Part shown: positions 25,410-33,800 of the stretch, piece after piece
Numbering within the stretch: position 1 is the stretch's first letter
Layout of the letters: each line of letters opens with the position of its first letter
Assembly (NCBI GenBank): GCA_964602115.1
Contig: CAZRQN010000001.1
Coordinates: 17,844 to 81,843, forward strand
Direction: 5' to 3'
Length of the DNA stretch: 64,000 nucleotides
DNA from: JANOGU01 sp964602115
GTDB lineage: Bacteria; Pseudomonadota; Alphaproteobacteria; Rhodobacterales; Rhodobacteraceae
The notes under the pieces: generated by a model
Told to the model about the DNA's origin: nothing
What the model saw: the letters and a program-made list of their open reading frames with translations, nothing else
The model's database searches: none
Made by a program: the position numbers and the translations under genes

Positions 25410-25500
25410 CGCCAGCCGTTCCGCGCGGGAGCGGGGCGCGCGGGTGCCGTCGCCCATCCCCCCCTTGGCGTCGCGCGGAGGCCTTTCAGCGGGGTCTTGC

Positions 25501-27255
25501 CTATCGGTCGGCGCTTTGGGCGGCCGGGGCGGTGAGCAGGTCGAAAATCCGGTCGCGCTCGTCATGGACCAGCAATAGCGCGAGGTCTTCCGCCGCCAGC
25601 AGCCGCAGGATCGCTTCGACCCCGGCAAAGGGACTGGCAGCGAGGAGCACGCGCTCGGGAGGGAGTCCCCGATCGAGGCAGGCCTGCCGCAGAAGTCCGG
25701 AGACTTCCCCCGGCTGCCGTCCGCGCAGGTACTTGGGGTTCTCGGCCGCGACGACCGTGTCCGCGCCAAGCGCCAGCGCTCCCTCGGCGAGTGCGCGGAT
25801 CTCGGCGTCGCTCCGGTCGCCCGCATGGCTGAGCAGGACGAAGCGGCGCCGCGCCGGTACCGCCGCCAGCGCCGAGGTGATCGCCGCGATCGAATGGGGG
25901 TTGTGCGCGAAATCGACGAAGACCCGCGCGCCGTTCACCGAGAACTCGTTTGCGCGCCCGGGGTTGTCCTTTGCGTCACTGCGGAACTCCGCCAGGGCCT
26001 GGCGGATCGCTTCATCCGGAATGCCGAGCGTCCGCGCGGCAAGCGCCGCCGCCAGCGCGTTCTCGATGTTGTAGCGCGCTGCCCCGCCCAGGCTCAGCGG
26101 GATGTCGGCCGCCGCGATTAGGTCTCTGACGGATCTTCCGTCCGAAAGGCGGATGGTTCCCGCTTCCAGCCAGCCGCAGGGCCGGCCGGCGGCCCGGGCC
26201 GCGCGGATTTCCTCCCGCGCCGGATCGAGGGCAAACCAGACCGGGGCCGGCGTCCGCCCGGGCGCCATCCGGCGCAGCATCTCGTCCTCGGCGTTCAGGA
26301 TCAGTGCGCCGCCCGGCACGAGCCCGCGCCGCAGCGAAAGCTTGACCTCGGCCAGATCCGGAACGGAATTGATCCCGTATTGCCCGAGATGATCGGCCGC
26401 GACATTGGTGACGACGGCGGCACGGGCATGGCCAACCGGAAGGCCGCGCCGCAGGATCCCGCCCCGGGCGATCTCAAGGGCGGCGAATTCCAACCCGGGA
26501 TGCCGCAGCAGGAGGCGCGCGCCGGCCGGCCCCGAATAGTCGCCCTGAGCGATGATCTGGTCCCCCACCCGGACGAAATCCGTCGAGGACAGGCCCGCGA
26601 CCCTGCCTGCCGCCGTACCCATGGCCGCGATCAGGCGGGTGGTCGTGGTCTTGCCATTGGTTCCGGTGACGAGCGCAAGGGGAATGTCATGCAGGGACGC
26701 AAGCTCGGACAGGTCCGGCAGGCCATCCGTCTCCCAGGTCCGGGCGCCCTTTCCATGGCCGAAGGTGATCGCGTCATCGTCAAGAACCCGGTCGATCCCG
26801 CGCGATTCCGCCGCTTCGGCTAGCCGGGGCAGGGCGGGGTTTGCCTCCAGCGCCGCGACCCGGCGCAATTCCTCGATCATCCGGGCTTGGGGCCATGCCG
26901 GGTGGTCGAGCAATTTGCAGGCCGCGAGATGCCAGGCGCCCTCGACGACATAGGCGGCCGTCATCAACTGGTCGATGGGGGCGGGAAGGAACAGGCTGCC
27001 GCCACCGGCGAAGGGCCGCAGGACGAGCTCCGCCTTCCAGCCCAGACCGTCCAGCAGCAGGCGCGCCTGCTCCTGCCACAGGTCCAGCACCTGCCCGGCG
27101 TCGAAGCCGGGCGACAGGCCGTCGCCGACGGCGCCGGGAAGACCGGAGTAGAGATTGGGGCCGAGCAGCCTGCGGCAACCATCGAGCACCAGCGCCGGAT
27201 CGTCCGGAACCGGGATTGTCAGCGCGTCGGCAAGCTCGCGATATCGGGCAGGCAT
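25501..27255 (-). CDS. Cyanophycin-synthetase-related Mur ligase without ATP-grasp domain
   Basis: 584 residues. The Mur ligase core starts with VTGTNGKTTTTRLIAAM (P-loop, about residues 195-210), then ALEIARGGILRRGLPVGHARAAVVTNVAADHLGQYGI and FVDFAHNPHSIAAI, the same blocks as in CphA. The N-terminal ~190 residues are related to the CphA N-terminal region: RGIDRVLDDDAITFGHGKGA (about residue 150-170) mirrors the CphA RLNNNSLVQFGHGKF block, but the ~280-residue ATP-grasp domain that follows it in CphA is absent. It starts 3 bp after the cphA stop. It is not CphA2 of cyanobacteria, which keeps ATP-grasp. It probably adds Arg-type or other residues, or finishes or primes chains; this is unproven. 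Confidence 0.85.
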   Translation of the reverse strand: MPARYRELADALTIPVPDDPALVLDGCRRLLGPNLYSGLPGAVGDGLSPGFDAGQVLDLWQEQARLLLDGLGWKAELVLRPFAGGGSLFLPAPIDQLMTAAYVVEGAWHLAACKLLDHPAWPQARMIEELRRVAALEANPALPRLAEAAESRGIDRVLDDDAITFGHGKGARTWETDGLPDLSELASLHDIPLALVTGTNGKTTTTRLIAAMGTAAGRVAGLSSTDFVRVGDQIIAQGDYSGPAGARLLLRHPGLEFAALEIARGGILRRGLPVGHARAAVVTNVAADHLGQYGINSVPDLAEVKLSLRRGLVPGGALILNAEDEMLRRMAPGRTPAPVWFALDPAREEIRAARAAGRPCGWLEAGTIRLSDGRSVRDLIAAADIPLSLGGAARYNIENALAAALAARTLGIPDEAIRQALAEFRSDAKDNPGRANEFSVNGARVFVDFAHNPHSIAAITSALAAVPARRRFVLLSHAGDRSDAEIRALAEGALALGADTVVAAENPKYLRGRQPGEVSGLLRQACLDRGLPPERVLLAASPFAGVEAILRLLAAEDLALLLVHDERDRIFDLLTAPAAQSADR

Positions 27256-27258
27256 TGC

Positions 27259-30060
27259 TCAATCGGCTTCCTCGTTGCCCCCGCCCTTGGCCAGGCGCAC
27301 CCCGCGCTCGTCCCGGATCAGCGTGTCGCCCCCGGCCAGAAGCTCCTCGAAGCCCACCTTGCGTTCCGCCTTGACCGGCACCGGCGCCGCCGCCTCGCGT
27401 TCGGCCTTCTTGAAGTAGATGATCTGCTTCCATGAACGGGAGAGCTCATCGGCGAAGACCACGAGCAGATCGCCCGGCCTTGCCGCCTCGAGCCCGCGCT
27501 CGATGGCGTCCACCTCGCTGGGCGCAAGGGTGATCCGGCTGTCCTCCACGCCTTCCGCCAGCAGCACCTTGCGCAGCATTTCCGGCACTTCCATCTCGCC
27601 CCGCCCGCGACGGTCATCGTCCGGCTTGAGGAAATAGTGGTCGAAATGCCCCGCCAGTTCCTTCGCCGCCGCGACGATGTCTTCGTCTCGGCGGTCGCCC
27701 GGCATGGCCGCGACGACCAGACGGCGGCCTTTCACTTCCAGCCGGCCGGCGAGTCCGGCCATGGCGGCGATGGCCGCCGGGTTGTGGCCGTAGTCGAGGA
27801 TGACCTTGAAGGGATGCTCGTCGAAGACATTGGTACGGCCGGGGGCCTGGAAGAAGCTGGTGTCGAAGGTCCGCAGGCCATGACGGATGTTGTCGAGGTC
27901 GAGCCCGAAGGCAAAGGCCATGGCACAGGCGAACATGGCGTTCTGGACGTTGTAGAGCGCCTTGCCTTCCAGTGTCGCCGGGATCAGGTGCGACCACAGG
28001 ACCGGCAGGTGCAGCCCCTTGGAATAGACGGTGATCATGTCGCCGTTCATGGCCTTTTCCAGGACCACGGCGCGTCCGCCGGCCCGGATATGCTCCTTCA
28101 CCAGCGGATGGTCGGCGTTCATCGTGACATAGCAGATGTGGTTTGCGCGGCAGAAATCGGCCATGCGCAGGCAGTGGAGGTCGTCGGCGTTCAGAACGAC
28201 GGTGTCGGTGGCCGTCTCCACCACCACGCGCTTGACGACCGCCAGCTCCTCCAGCGTGTTGATCCCGCCGAGGCCCAGATGATCGGAGGTCACGTTCAGG
28301 CAGGCCGAGACGTCGCAGCGCTGGTAGCCGAGGCCGGAGCGGACGAGCCCGCCCCGTGCCGTCTCCATCACCGCGAAATCGACGGACGGATCGCGCAGCA
28401 CCATCTGCGCCGAGGCCGGCCCGGTCATGTCGCCCTTCACGGTGAGTTTCCCATCGACATAGACCCCGTCGGTGGAGGTCATGCCGACGATCTTGCCGGA
28501 GGACTTCATGATATGGGCCAGCATCCGGCTGGTCGTGGTCTTGCCGTTGGTGCCGGTGATCGCCCCGATCGGGATGCGCGACTGGGTGCCGGGCGGGAAG
28601 AGCATGTCCATCACCTTGCCCGAGACATCGCGCGGCTTGCCCTCCGAGGGGGCGACATGCATGCGGAACCCGGGTGCGGCATTGACCTCGACGATGGCGC
28701 CGCCCACGTCCTTGTAGCTCTTGGTGATGTCGGGCGTGAGGAAATCCACCCCGCCGACATCAAGGCCCACGGCCTTGATCGTGCGTTCGGCCATGTCCTT
28801 GTTGTCCGGGTGGCAGACGTCGGTCATGTCGATGGCGGTGCCGCCGGTGGACAGGTTCGCGGTCGAGCGCAGGTAGAAGACCTCCCCGGCCGGCAGGACC
28901 GAGGCCGCCGTGTGCCCCGCTGCCGCCATCAGCCGTTCCGCCTGGGCGTCAAGTTCCAGATTTGTCAGCACCTTCTCGTGTCCGATGCCGCGGCGCGGGT
29001 CCTGGTTGGTGATCGCCACAAGTTCGGCGATCGTATGCTTGCCGTCGCCCACGACGTGACCGGGCACCCGCTTGGCGACGGCGACAAGTTCGCCGTTCAC
29101 CACCAGCATCCGGTGATCCATGCCGGTGACGAACTGCTCGACCAGAATCCCCCGGCTCTTCGACTGCGCCTTGGCCTCGCCGAAGGCCTGTTCGATCTGC
29201 CCGTCCTCCGTCAGGTTGATCGACACGCCCCGCCCGTGGTTGCCGTCCAGGGGCTTGACCACCACCGGATAGCCGATGCGGCGCGCGGCACGGATCGCCT
29301 CGGCCGGCGAATAGACCAGCCGCTGCTGCGGCACCGGCAGGCCGAGGTCGCTCAGCATGTTGTGGGTGTCTTCCTTGTCGCAGGAGATCTCCACTGCGAT
29401 GTGCTTGGTCTGGCTGGTGATCGTGGCCTGGATGCGCTGCTGGAACTTGCCATGGCCGAACTGGACCAGCGAATTGTTGTTGAGCCGGATCCACGGGATA
29501 TCGCGCTCCTCGGCCGCCTTCACCAGCGAACCGGTCGATGGACCGAACTCCCGGCGCTGGGCCGAAAGAACGAAGCTCTTCAGCTCGGCGGCGAAGTCGA
29601 ACTCAGGGTCATACTCGTAGTCTGCGAGCGCCTTCACCTGGTCCGGCAGCAGGTGCATCAGGAGACGGATCGCCAGCTTTCCGGCATCGAGCCCCACGTC
29701 GCGCTGGCGGTACTCATAGACGAGGTTGTACTGCCCCGGGACACCCGTTCCCCGTGTGCGGCCGAAGGACACGTCCGATCCGGCCACGCCCTGGATCTCC
29801 AGCGCCACATGTTCGGCGATGTGGCCCAGCCAGGTTCCCTCGCCCTCCCGCAGCCGGCGGATGAGCCCGCCCGGCTCGCGGTAGGAGCACCCATGTTCGC
29901 GCAGGCCGGGAAGGGCCTCCACCAGCGCCTCGATCCAGGTCTCGCCCAGCCGGGCGGAGGGCCATTCCTCCAGCACACCCAGATCGACGACATGACGGAT
30001 GACCGGAAAGCCTGCCCAAACGTTCGGACCGACAAACACGTTGGTCGAGACGATCTTCAT
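27259..30060 (-). CDS. cphA: Cyanophycin synthetase
   Basis: 933 residues from ATG 30060 (GGAGAA upstream). The N-terminal domain (1-~200) ends with IRLNNNSLVQFGHGKFQQRIQATITSQTKHIAVEIS; the ATP-grasp domain (~215-480) contains VVVKPLDGNHGRGVSINL and FLTPDI...VEVNAAPGFRMH; the Mur ligase domain (~490-900) contains ITGTNGKTTTSRMLAHIM, METARGGLVRSGLGY and ILDYGHNPAAI. It polymerises Asp (backbone) and Arg (side chains) into multi-L-arginyl-poly-L-aspartate, a nitrogen and carbon store, in the cytoplasm, using ATP. Its neighbours are cyanophycinase upstream and the Mur-ligase paralogue downstream. Confidence 0.96.
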   Translation of the reverse strand: MKIVSTNVFVGPNVWAGFPVIRHVVDLGVLEEWPSARLGETWIEALVEALPGLREHGCSYREPGGLIRRLREGEGTWLGHIAEHVALEIQGVAGSDVSFGRTRGTGVPGQYNLVYEYRQRDVGLDAGKLAIRLLMHLLPDQVKALADYEYDPEFDFAAELKSFVLSAQRREFGPSTGSLVKAAEERDIPWIRLNNNSLVQFGHGKFQQRIQATITSQTKHIAVEISCDKEDTHNMLSDLGLPVPQQRLVYSPAEAIRAARRIGYPVVVKPLDGNHGRGVSINLTEDGQIEQAFGEAKAQSKSRGILVEQFVTGMDHRMLVVNGELVAVAKRVPGHVVGDGKHTIAELVAITNQDPRRGIGHEKVLTNLELDAQAERLMAAAGHTAASVLPAGEVFYLRSTANLSTGGTAIDMTDVCHPDNKDMAERTIKAVGLDVGGVDFLTPDITKSYKDVGGAIVEVNAAPGFRMHVAPSEGKPRDVSGKVMDMLFPPGTQSRIPIGAITGTNGKTTTSRMLAHIMKSSGKIVGMTSTDGVYVDGKLTVKGDMTGPASAQMVLRDPSVDFAVMETARGGLVRSGLGYQRCDVSACLNVTSDHLGLGGINTLEELAVVKRVVVETATDTVVLNADDLHCLRMADFCRANHICYVTMNADHPLVKEHIRAGGRAVVLEKAMNGDMITVYSKGLHLPVLWSHLIPATLEGKALYNVQNAMFACAMAFAFGLDLDNIRHGLRTFDTSFFQAPGRTNVFDEHPFKVILDYGHNPAAIAAMAGLAGRLEVKGRRLVVAAMPGDRRDEDIVAAAKELAGHFDHYFLKPDDDRRGRGEMEVPEMLRKVLLAEGVEDSRITLAPSEVDAIERGLEAARPGDLLVVFADELSRSWKQIIYFKKAEREAAAPVPVKAERKVGFEELLAGGDTLIRDERGVRLAKGGGNEEAD

Positions 30061-30088
30061 CGGCAATTCTCCTTCCAGTCGGGATGGA

Positions 30089-30961
30089 TCAGTGAGGTTT
30101 GGCCGCCGGATCCGGCAGGCTGCAGAAAGCGGCATGCTTGTCGGGGGGGAAGGCCTGGCGTCCGTTCAGGTCGTAGCGGCATCCTTCGCCCATGACATGG
30201 ACCTTCAGCCCGAGAAGGGTCAGGGCCTGGCCTGGCCGGGCCTCCCACATGGAGGAATGCGTAAGCTCGGAGGCATCGACCACGGTGACGGTCCCGGAGC
30301 CCACCACTTCGAGAACCCCGTCCGGACCGATGAAGGCGGCGGTGTCCTCGTCAATGCCGAGCCCGGTCAGGAACGGGTTGTAGGAGGAGGCCGACAGGAG
30401 CCGCCCAAGACGGTTCCTCTGGGTGAAATGCTGGTCGATGATGACCGCATTGGTGAGCCCCAGGCCCGGAGCGAGGCTGACCGCGCCTTCGACCGGCGAG
30501 GTGTCGCTGTCGCCCCCGGCGATCATGTGCTCGGACATGATGGACGCGCCGGCCGAAGTGCCGGCCACATGCGCCCCAGCAGCGTTGCGGCGCCGGATGC
30601 TTTGGGCGATCGCAGTCCCGCCCAGAATGGTCGAGAGACGGAGCTGGTTTCCGCCGGTGAGGAAGATCCCGGTCGCCCTGTCGAGCAGCGCCAGATAGCT
30701 GGGATTGTCGCAATCGGCCCTGCGGGTGATCGGCAGGATTTCAACCTGCGCGGCACCGAGGTCGCGGAAGATGCGGCGGTACTCATGTCCGGTCATTTCC
30801 ATCTCGGAGGCCGTCGGGATGACGACAATCTCCGCACTGGTTCGCCCGGAAAGCTCGACAAAGCGCCGGTGGATATGGCGCTCTTTCACGCGGTCCTCAC
30901 CACCACCGATCGGGATGATGAAGCCGCGGGGCGAATTGGCATTCGGCTGGGCGGGGCACAT
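30089..30961 (-). CDS. cphB: Cyanophycinase
   Basis: 290 residues. The S51 serine-peptidase signature is HVAGTSAGASIMSEHMIAGG (nucleophile Ser about residue 135); earlier come PIGGGEDRVKER and GIFLTGGNQLRLSTIL, typical of cyanophycinase, and DQHFTQRNRLGRLL later. It cleaves cyanophycin to beta-Asp-Arg dipeptides. It is the first gene of the cph operon, 28 bp before cphA. The dipeptidase that would finish degradation is not in the window. Confidence 0.94.
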   Translation of the reverse strand: MCPAQPNANSPRGFIIPIGGGEDRVKERHIHRRFVELSGRTSAEIVVIPTASEMEMTGHEYRRIFRDLGAAQVEILPITRRADCDNPSYLALLDRATGIFLTGGNQLRLSTILGGTAIAQSIRRRNAAGAHVAGTSAGASIMSEHMIAGGDSDTSPVEGAVSLAPGLGLTNAVIIDQHFTQRNRLGRLLSASSYNPFLTGLGIDEDTAAFIGPDGVLEVVGSGTVTVVDASELTHSSMWEARPGQALTLLGLKVHVMGEGCRYDLNGRQAFPPDKHAAFCSLPDPAAKPH

Positions 30962-31642
30962 GGCGCGAGAATTCCTGGTGTGGCCGAGCGGCCGACTGCG
31001 TTACCCCCAAATTGCGGCCGCACCCCCGAAAGACGCTCCGCCCCCGACGTCCTGGCCAGAATGGCGGGGAACCCGTTTGCCCACAAGGGCGTTGAGCGCG
31101 CGCCCGGATTCTTTGACCCGTGCGCCGGCCCGTCAAGACGAGGGGAGCATCATCAAACGGCCCGTGCGCCAGCCTCCCGCGCGGACCACCTCGCCCGCGC
31201 GACCGAAAGACGGGGTACCGCCCGGCCGGAAGCCGACGGCCGCCCGGAGGTGGGGTGGAGGTGCTGTCAGGCGAATGCGGACCAGTCTCCTTTCCCGCTG
31301 CCCCTGGCGGATGTCAGGCCCTCGGTTCGTCATCGGCGAGTGGCCGTCCTCTTGCACCTGACATAGCCTGGAGGCTGGCATGAGAAAGCGTGACGACGCG
31401 GACATCGGCAGACCGCCACCTGCTGACCTCGAAACTCGGCAATGAAAACCGGACGAGAAAAGCCTCCGGAAGTCTGGGGGCAACGTGCCGCATGTCCTGC
31501 GGTGGGCCCGCGCTCCGCCGAAGCTTGCCCCGGCGCCGGCAGGAGCGGTTTCGCCGTGCGCAGCCCCGTTTTCCCGCAGGCGACATCAGTGTTGAGGGTC
31601 GGCCTGTCCGGCCTTGCATGGATCCGGCTTTTCATGACGCGC
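30962..31642. other. Gene-free gap between the sensor kinase and cphB
   Basis: About 680 bp between the 3' end of the histidine kinase gene and the 5' end of cphB. Frames open here are Arg/Pro/Ser-rich, lack ribosome sites and match no family I know. I see no tRNA, repeat or strong terminator. It must carry the promoter of the cph operon; a regulatory RNA cannot be excluded. Confidence 0.5.
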
Positions 31643-33019
31643 TCATAAAAGTCGGTTGGACCCTTGATCAGGCGGCGCGTCGGGTAAGTTGGGCCCGCGA
31701 CGCGGAGCCTCTTCAGTGGCCGGAAGGATAATCGCGACAACCAGGCCCTTGGGCGTGCGGGGCATCAGCTCCATCGTTCCGCCATGGCGGCGAACGACGT
31801 CTTGGGCAATAGAGAGACCGAGGCCAAAGCCGCTGCGCGAGGCGGGCACGCGTGAAGGATCTCCCTTGACGAAGGGCTCCAGCATCTTCTTGCGCAGATC
31901 GGCCGGGATTCCGGGGCCGTTGTCGGTCACCTCGATCCGTACCCCGCCGCCGGGCTGAGGCGAAAGATCGATGCCGATCCTATCGCCATGCTTGGCGGCA
32001 TTGTCCACGAGGTTCGAGACCGCGCGCGCAAGGGCCTTCGACCGGCAGGTGAAGGTAAGGCGGTCCGGGCCGGAATACGAGACACTGGCGCCGATGTCGG
32101 TGAAGTCGGAGCAGATTGTGCGCAATAGGCTGGGAAGGTCGATCTTTCGGGTCTTCTCGGTCTCGCTGTCGCTGCGCAGGTAGTTCAGCGTCTCGTCGAT
32201 CATCTCGTTGATCGAGGTGATGTCGTGCATCAGGGGCGCTGCAGTCTCAGGCGCGACGGAGCGCTCGACCCGAAGTTTCAGCCGCGTCAGCGGTGTGCGC
32301 AGGTCGTGGCTGACGGCGCGCAGCATGGCGGTTCGTTCCTTCAGCATGCTGTCGATTCGCGACCGCATCTCGTTCAGCCGCCCGGCAAGCTGGCGGATTT
32401 CCCTTGGGCCCGTTTCATCGAAGATCGTGCCTGCCGGATCGGTGGAGTTCTGCGCTTGGGCGGCGGCGGCGATCCTGGTCAGCGGCTTGGAAATCAACTG
32501 CGCCGCGTAGATCGAAAGAAGGGCGACAGGAAGGACGATGATCACGACTGACAGGATGATGTTGACGACATCGTCGTTCAGCCACGGGCTGGGTACTAGT
32601 AGGGGTGCAAAGGCCAAGAGCCCGCCCTTGACCTCGACTGCGATCAGGCGACGGCCGTCCTCGCCCGCGATCGGCCAGGCGTTGCGGCCGTGCACCGTGG
32701 TGAGGGCGGCCAGCATCCGTTCCTGGAAAAGCGACCAGTCCTGCATCTGTTCGAAAAACGGGCTGATCCGCTGCACCTCAAGCCCCGATTTGCGCGTTGC
32801 CGCAAGCAGGGCCTCAGCGAATTCGGGGGTTTCCGCATGGTCGATCTGATCCGCGACCATGGCCATCCGGGCGGCGGTGATCTCGGCCTGGGTCAGCTCG
32901 GTCTCTTCCGGAAGGGGCGGTTCGGTCATCACGCCAAGGACGCCCACCAAGAAGATCGGCAGCACGGCCAGCGTCACGATCTGCCAGCGAAGCGAGCCTT
33001 CCTTGAACCGGCGCCACAT
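31643..33019 (-). CDS. Two-component sensor histidine kinase (EnvZ type)
   Basis: 458 residues. TM1 is at ~13-32, a periplasmic domain of ~120 residues follows, and TM2 is at ~150-175; then a HAMP region (LISKPLTRIAAAAQA), H-box RAVSHDLRTPLTRLKLRVE (His about residue 240), N-box NLVDNAAKHGD, G1 DNGPGIP and G2 GFGLGLSIA. It phosphorylates the response regulator encoded directly upstream (TGATG overlap). It is the last gene of the mipA-MFP-RND-RR-HK unit, so it probably senses the envelope stress that the pump relieves. The signal is unknown. Confidence 0.93.
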   Translation of the reverse strand: MWRRFKEGSLRWQIVTLAVLPIFLVGVLGVMTEPPLPEETELTQAEITAARMAMVADQIDHAETPEFAEALLAATRKSGLEVQRISPFFEQMQDWSLFQERMLAALTTVHGRNAWPIAGEDGRRLIAVEVKGGLLAFAPLLVPSPWLNDDVVNIILSVVIIVLPVALLSIYAAQLISKPLTRIAAAAQAQNSTDPAGTIFDETGPREIRQLAGRLNEMRSRIDSMLKERTAMLRAVSHDLRTPLTRLKLRVERSVAPETAAPLMHDITSINEMIDETLNYLRSDSETEKTRKIDLPSLLRTICSDFTDIGASVSYSGPDRLTFTCRSKALARAVSNLVDNAAKHGDRIGIDLSPQPGGGVRIEVTDNGPGIPADLRKKMLEPFVKGDPSRVPASRSGFGLGLSIAQDVVRRHGGTMELMPRTPKGLVVAIILPATEEAPRRGPNLPDAPPDQGSNRLL

Positions 33020-33780
33020 CAGAGAACCTCGACATGCGGGGTGAAGATGTAACCGCCCATGCGGACGGTCTTGATCATGACAGGATCGCGGTGGTTCGGT
33101 TCGATCTTCTGGCGGACGCGGCTGATGTGCACATCGATGCTGCGTTCTTCCGGGCCGGCCATGCCGACATGCGTCAGGGCCAGAAGCTCGGCCCGCGACA
33201 GGATCTGGCGGGGATGGCGGCAGAAGGCGAGGAGCACGTCGAATTCGGCGGAAGTCAGCGAGACCTCGGTGCCGTCAGGGGCAAGAAGCTGCCGCGACAG
33301 GCCGTCGATCTGCCAGCCGTCGAAGCTCAGCACCTGAGTCTTGCCGGCAAGCCGTTCACCATATGAGGCGCGGCGCAGCAGCGCCTTCACGCGGGCCACC
33401 AACTCGCGCGAGTTGAAAGGCTTGGTGACATAGTCGTCGGCCCCGATCTCAAGGCCGACGATGCGGTCGATATCCTCGCCAAGCGAGGTGACGAGGATGA
33501 TCGGGGTCGTGGACTGGGCGCGCAGGCGGCGGCAGATCGACAGGCCGTCTTCGCCAGGAAGCATGACATCCAGAAGGACCAGGTCGAAGCTGGCTTCCTT
33601 GAGGTGCCGGTCCATTTCGACGCCCGATGCGGCGATGGTCGTCGAGAAGAACTGGTCCCGCAGGAGCGCCGCGAGCATCTCCGCAATTTCGGCGTCGTCT
33701 TCGACCAGTAGAATCCTGGCGGTCGGTTCCGGGGCTGGCGACATGTCGGTTCTGCTTTCGAAGTGACCGGACGGGATCAT
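33019..33780 (-). CDS. OmpR-family response regulator
   Basis: About 253 residues from ATG 33780, which has GGAAAG upstream; ATG 33804 (overlapping the RND stop as ATGA) and ATG 33744 are also possible. The receiver domain has ILLVEDDAEIAEMLAALL, phospho-acceptor Asp in FDLVLLDVMLPGEDGLS, and DDYVTKPFNSRELVARV (Lys). The winged-helix DNA-binding domain is EVSLTSAEFDVLLAFCRHPRQILSRAELLAL and RSIDVHISRVRQKIEPN. It likely activates its own operon through the tandem repeat at 39101-39118. Confidence 0.93.
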   Translation of the reverse strand: MIPSGHFESRTDMSPAPEPTARILLVEDDAEIAEMLAALLRDQFFSTTIAASGVEMDRHLKEASFDLVLLDVMLPGEDGLSICRRLRAQSTTPIILVTSLGEDIDRIVGLEIGADDYVTKPFNSRELVARVKALLRRASYGERLAGKTQVLSFDGWQIDGLSRQLLAPDGTEVSLTSAEFDVLLAFCRHPRQILSRAELLALTHVGMAGPEERSIDVHISRVRQKIEPNHRDPVMIKTVRMGGYIFTPHVEVL

Positions 33781-33800
33781 GACAGGGCTTTCCGGTCTTC

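Noticed and set aside
27637..30195. Long open frame (about 850 residues) on the plus strand opposite cyanophycin synthetase.
   Set aside because: It mirrors cphA, is rich in His, Arg, Gly and Asp as GC-rich antisense frames are, has no family motif and no ribosome site.
30962..31642. Possible small genes in the cphB-kinase gap.
   Set aside because: Open frames are Arg-rich and without start signals; none agrees in composition with neighbouring genes.
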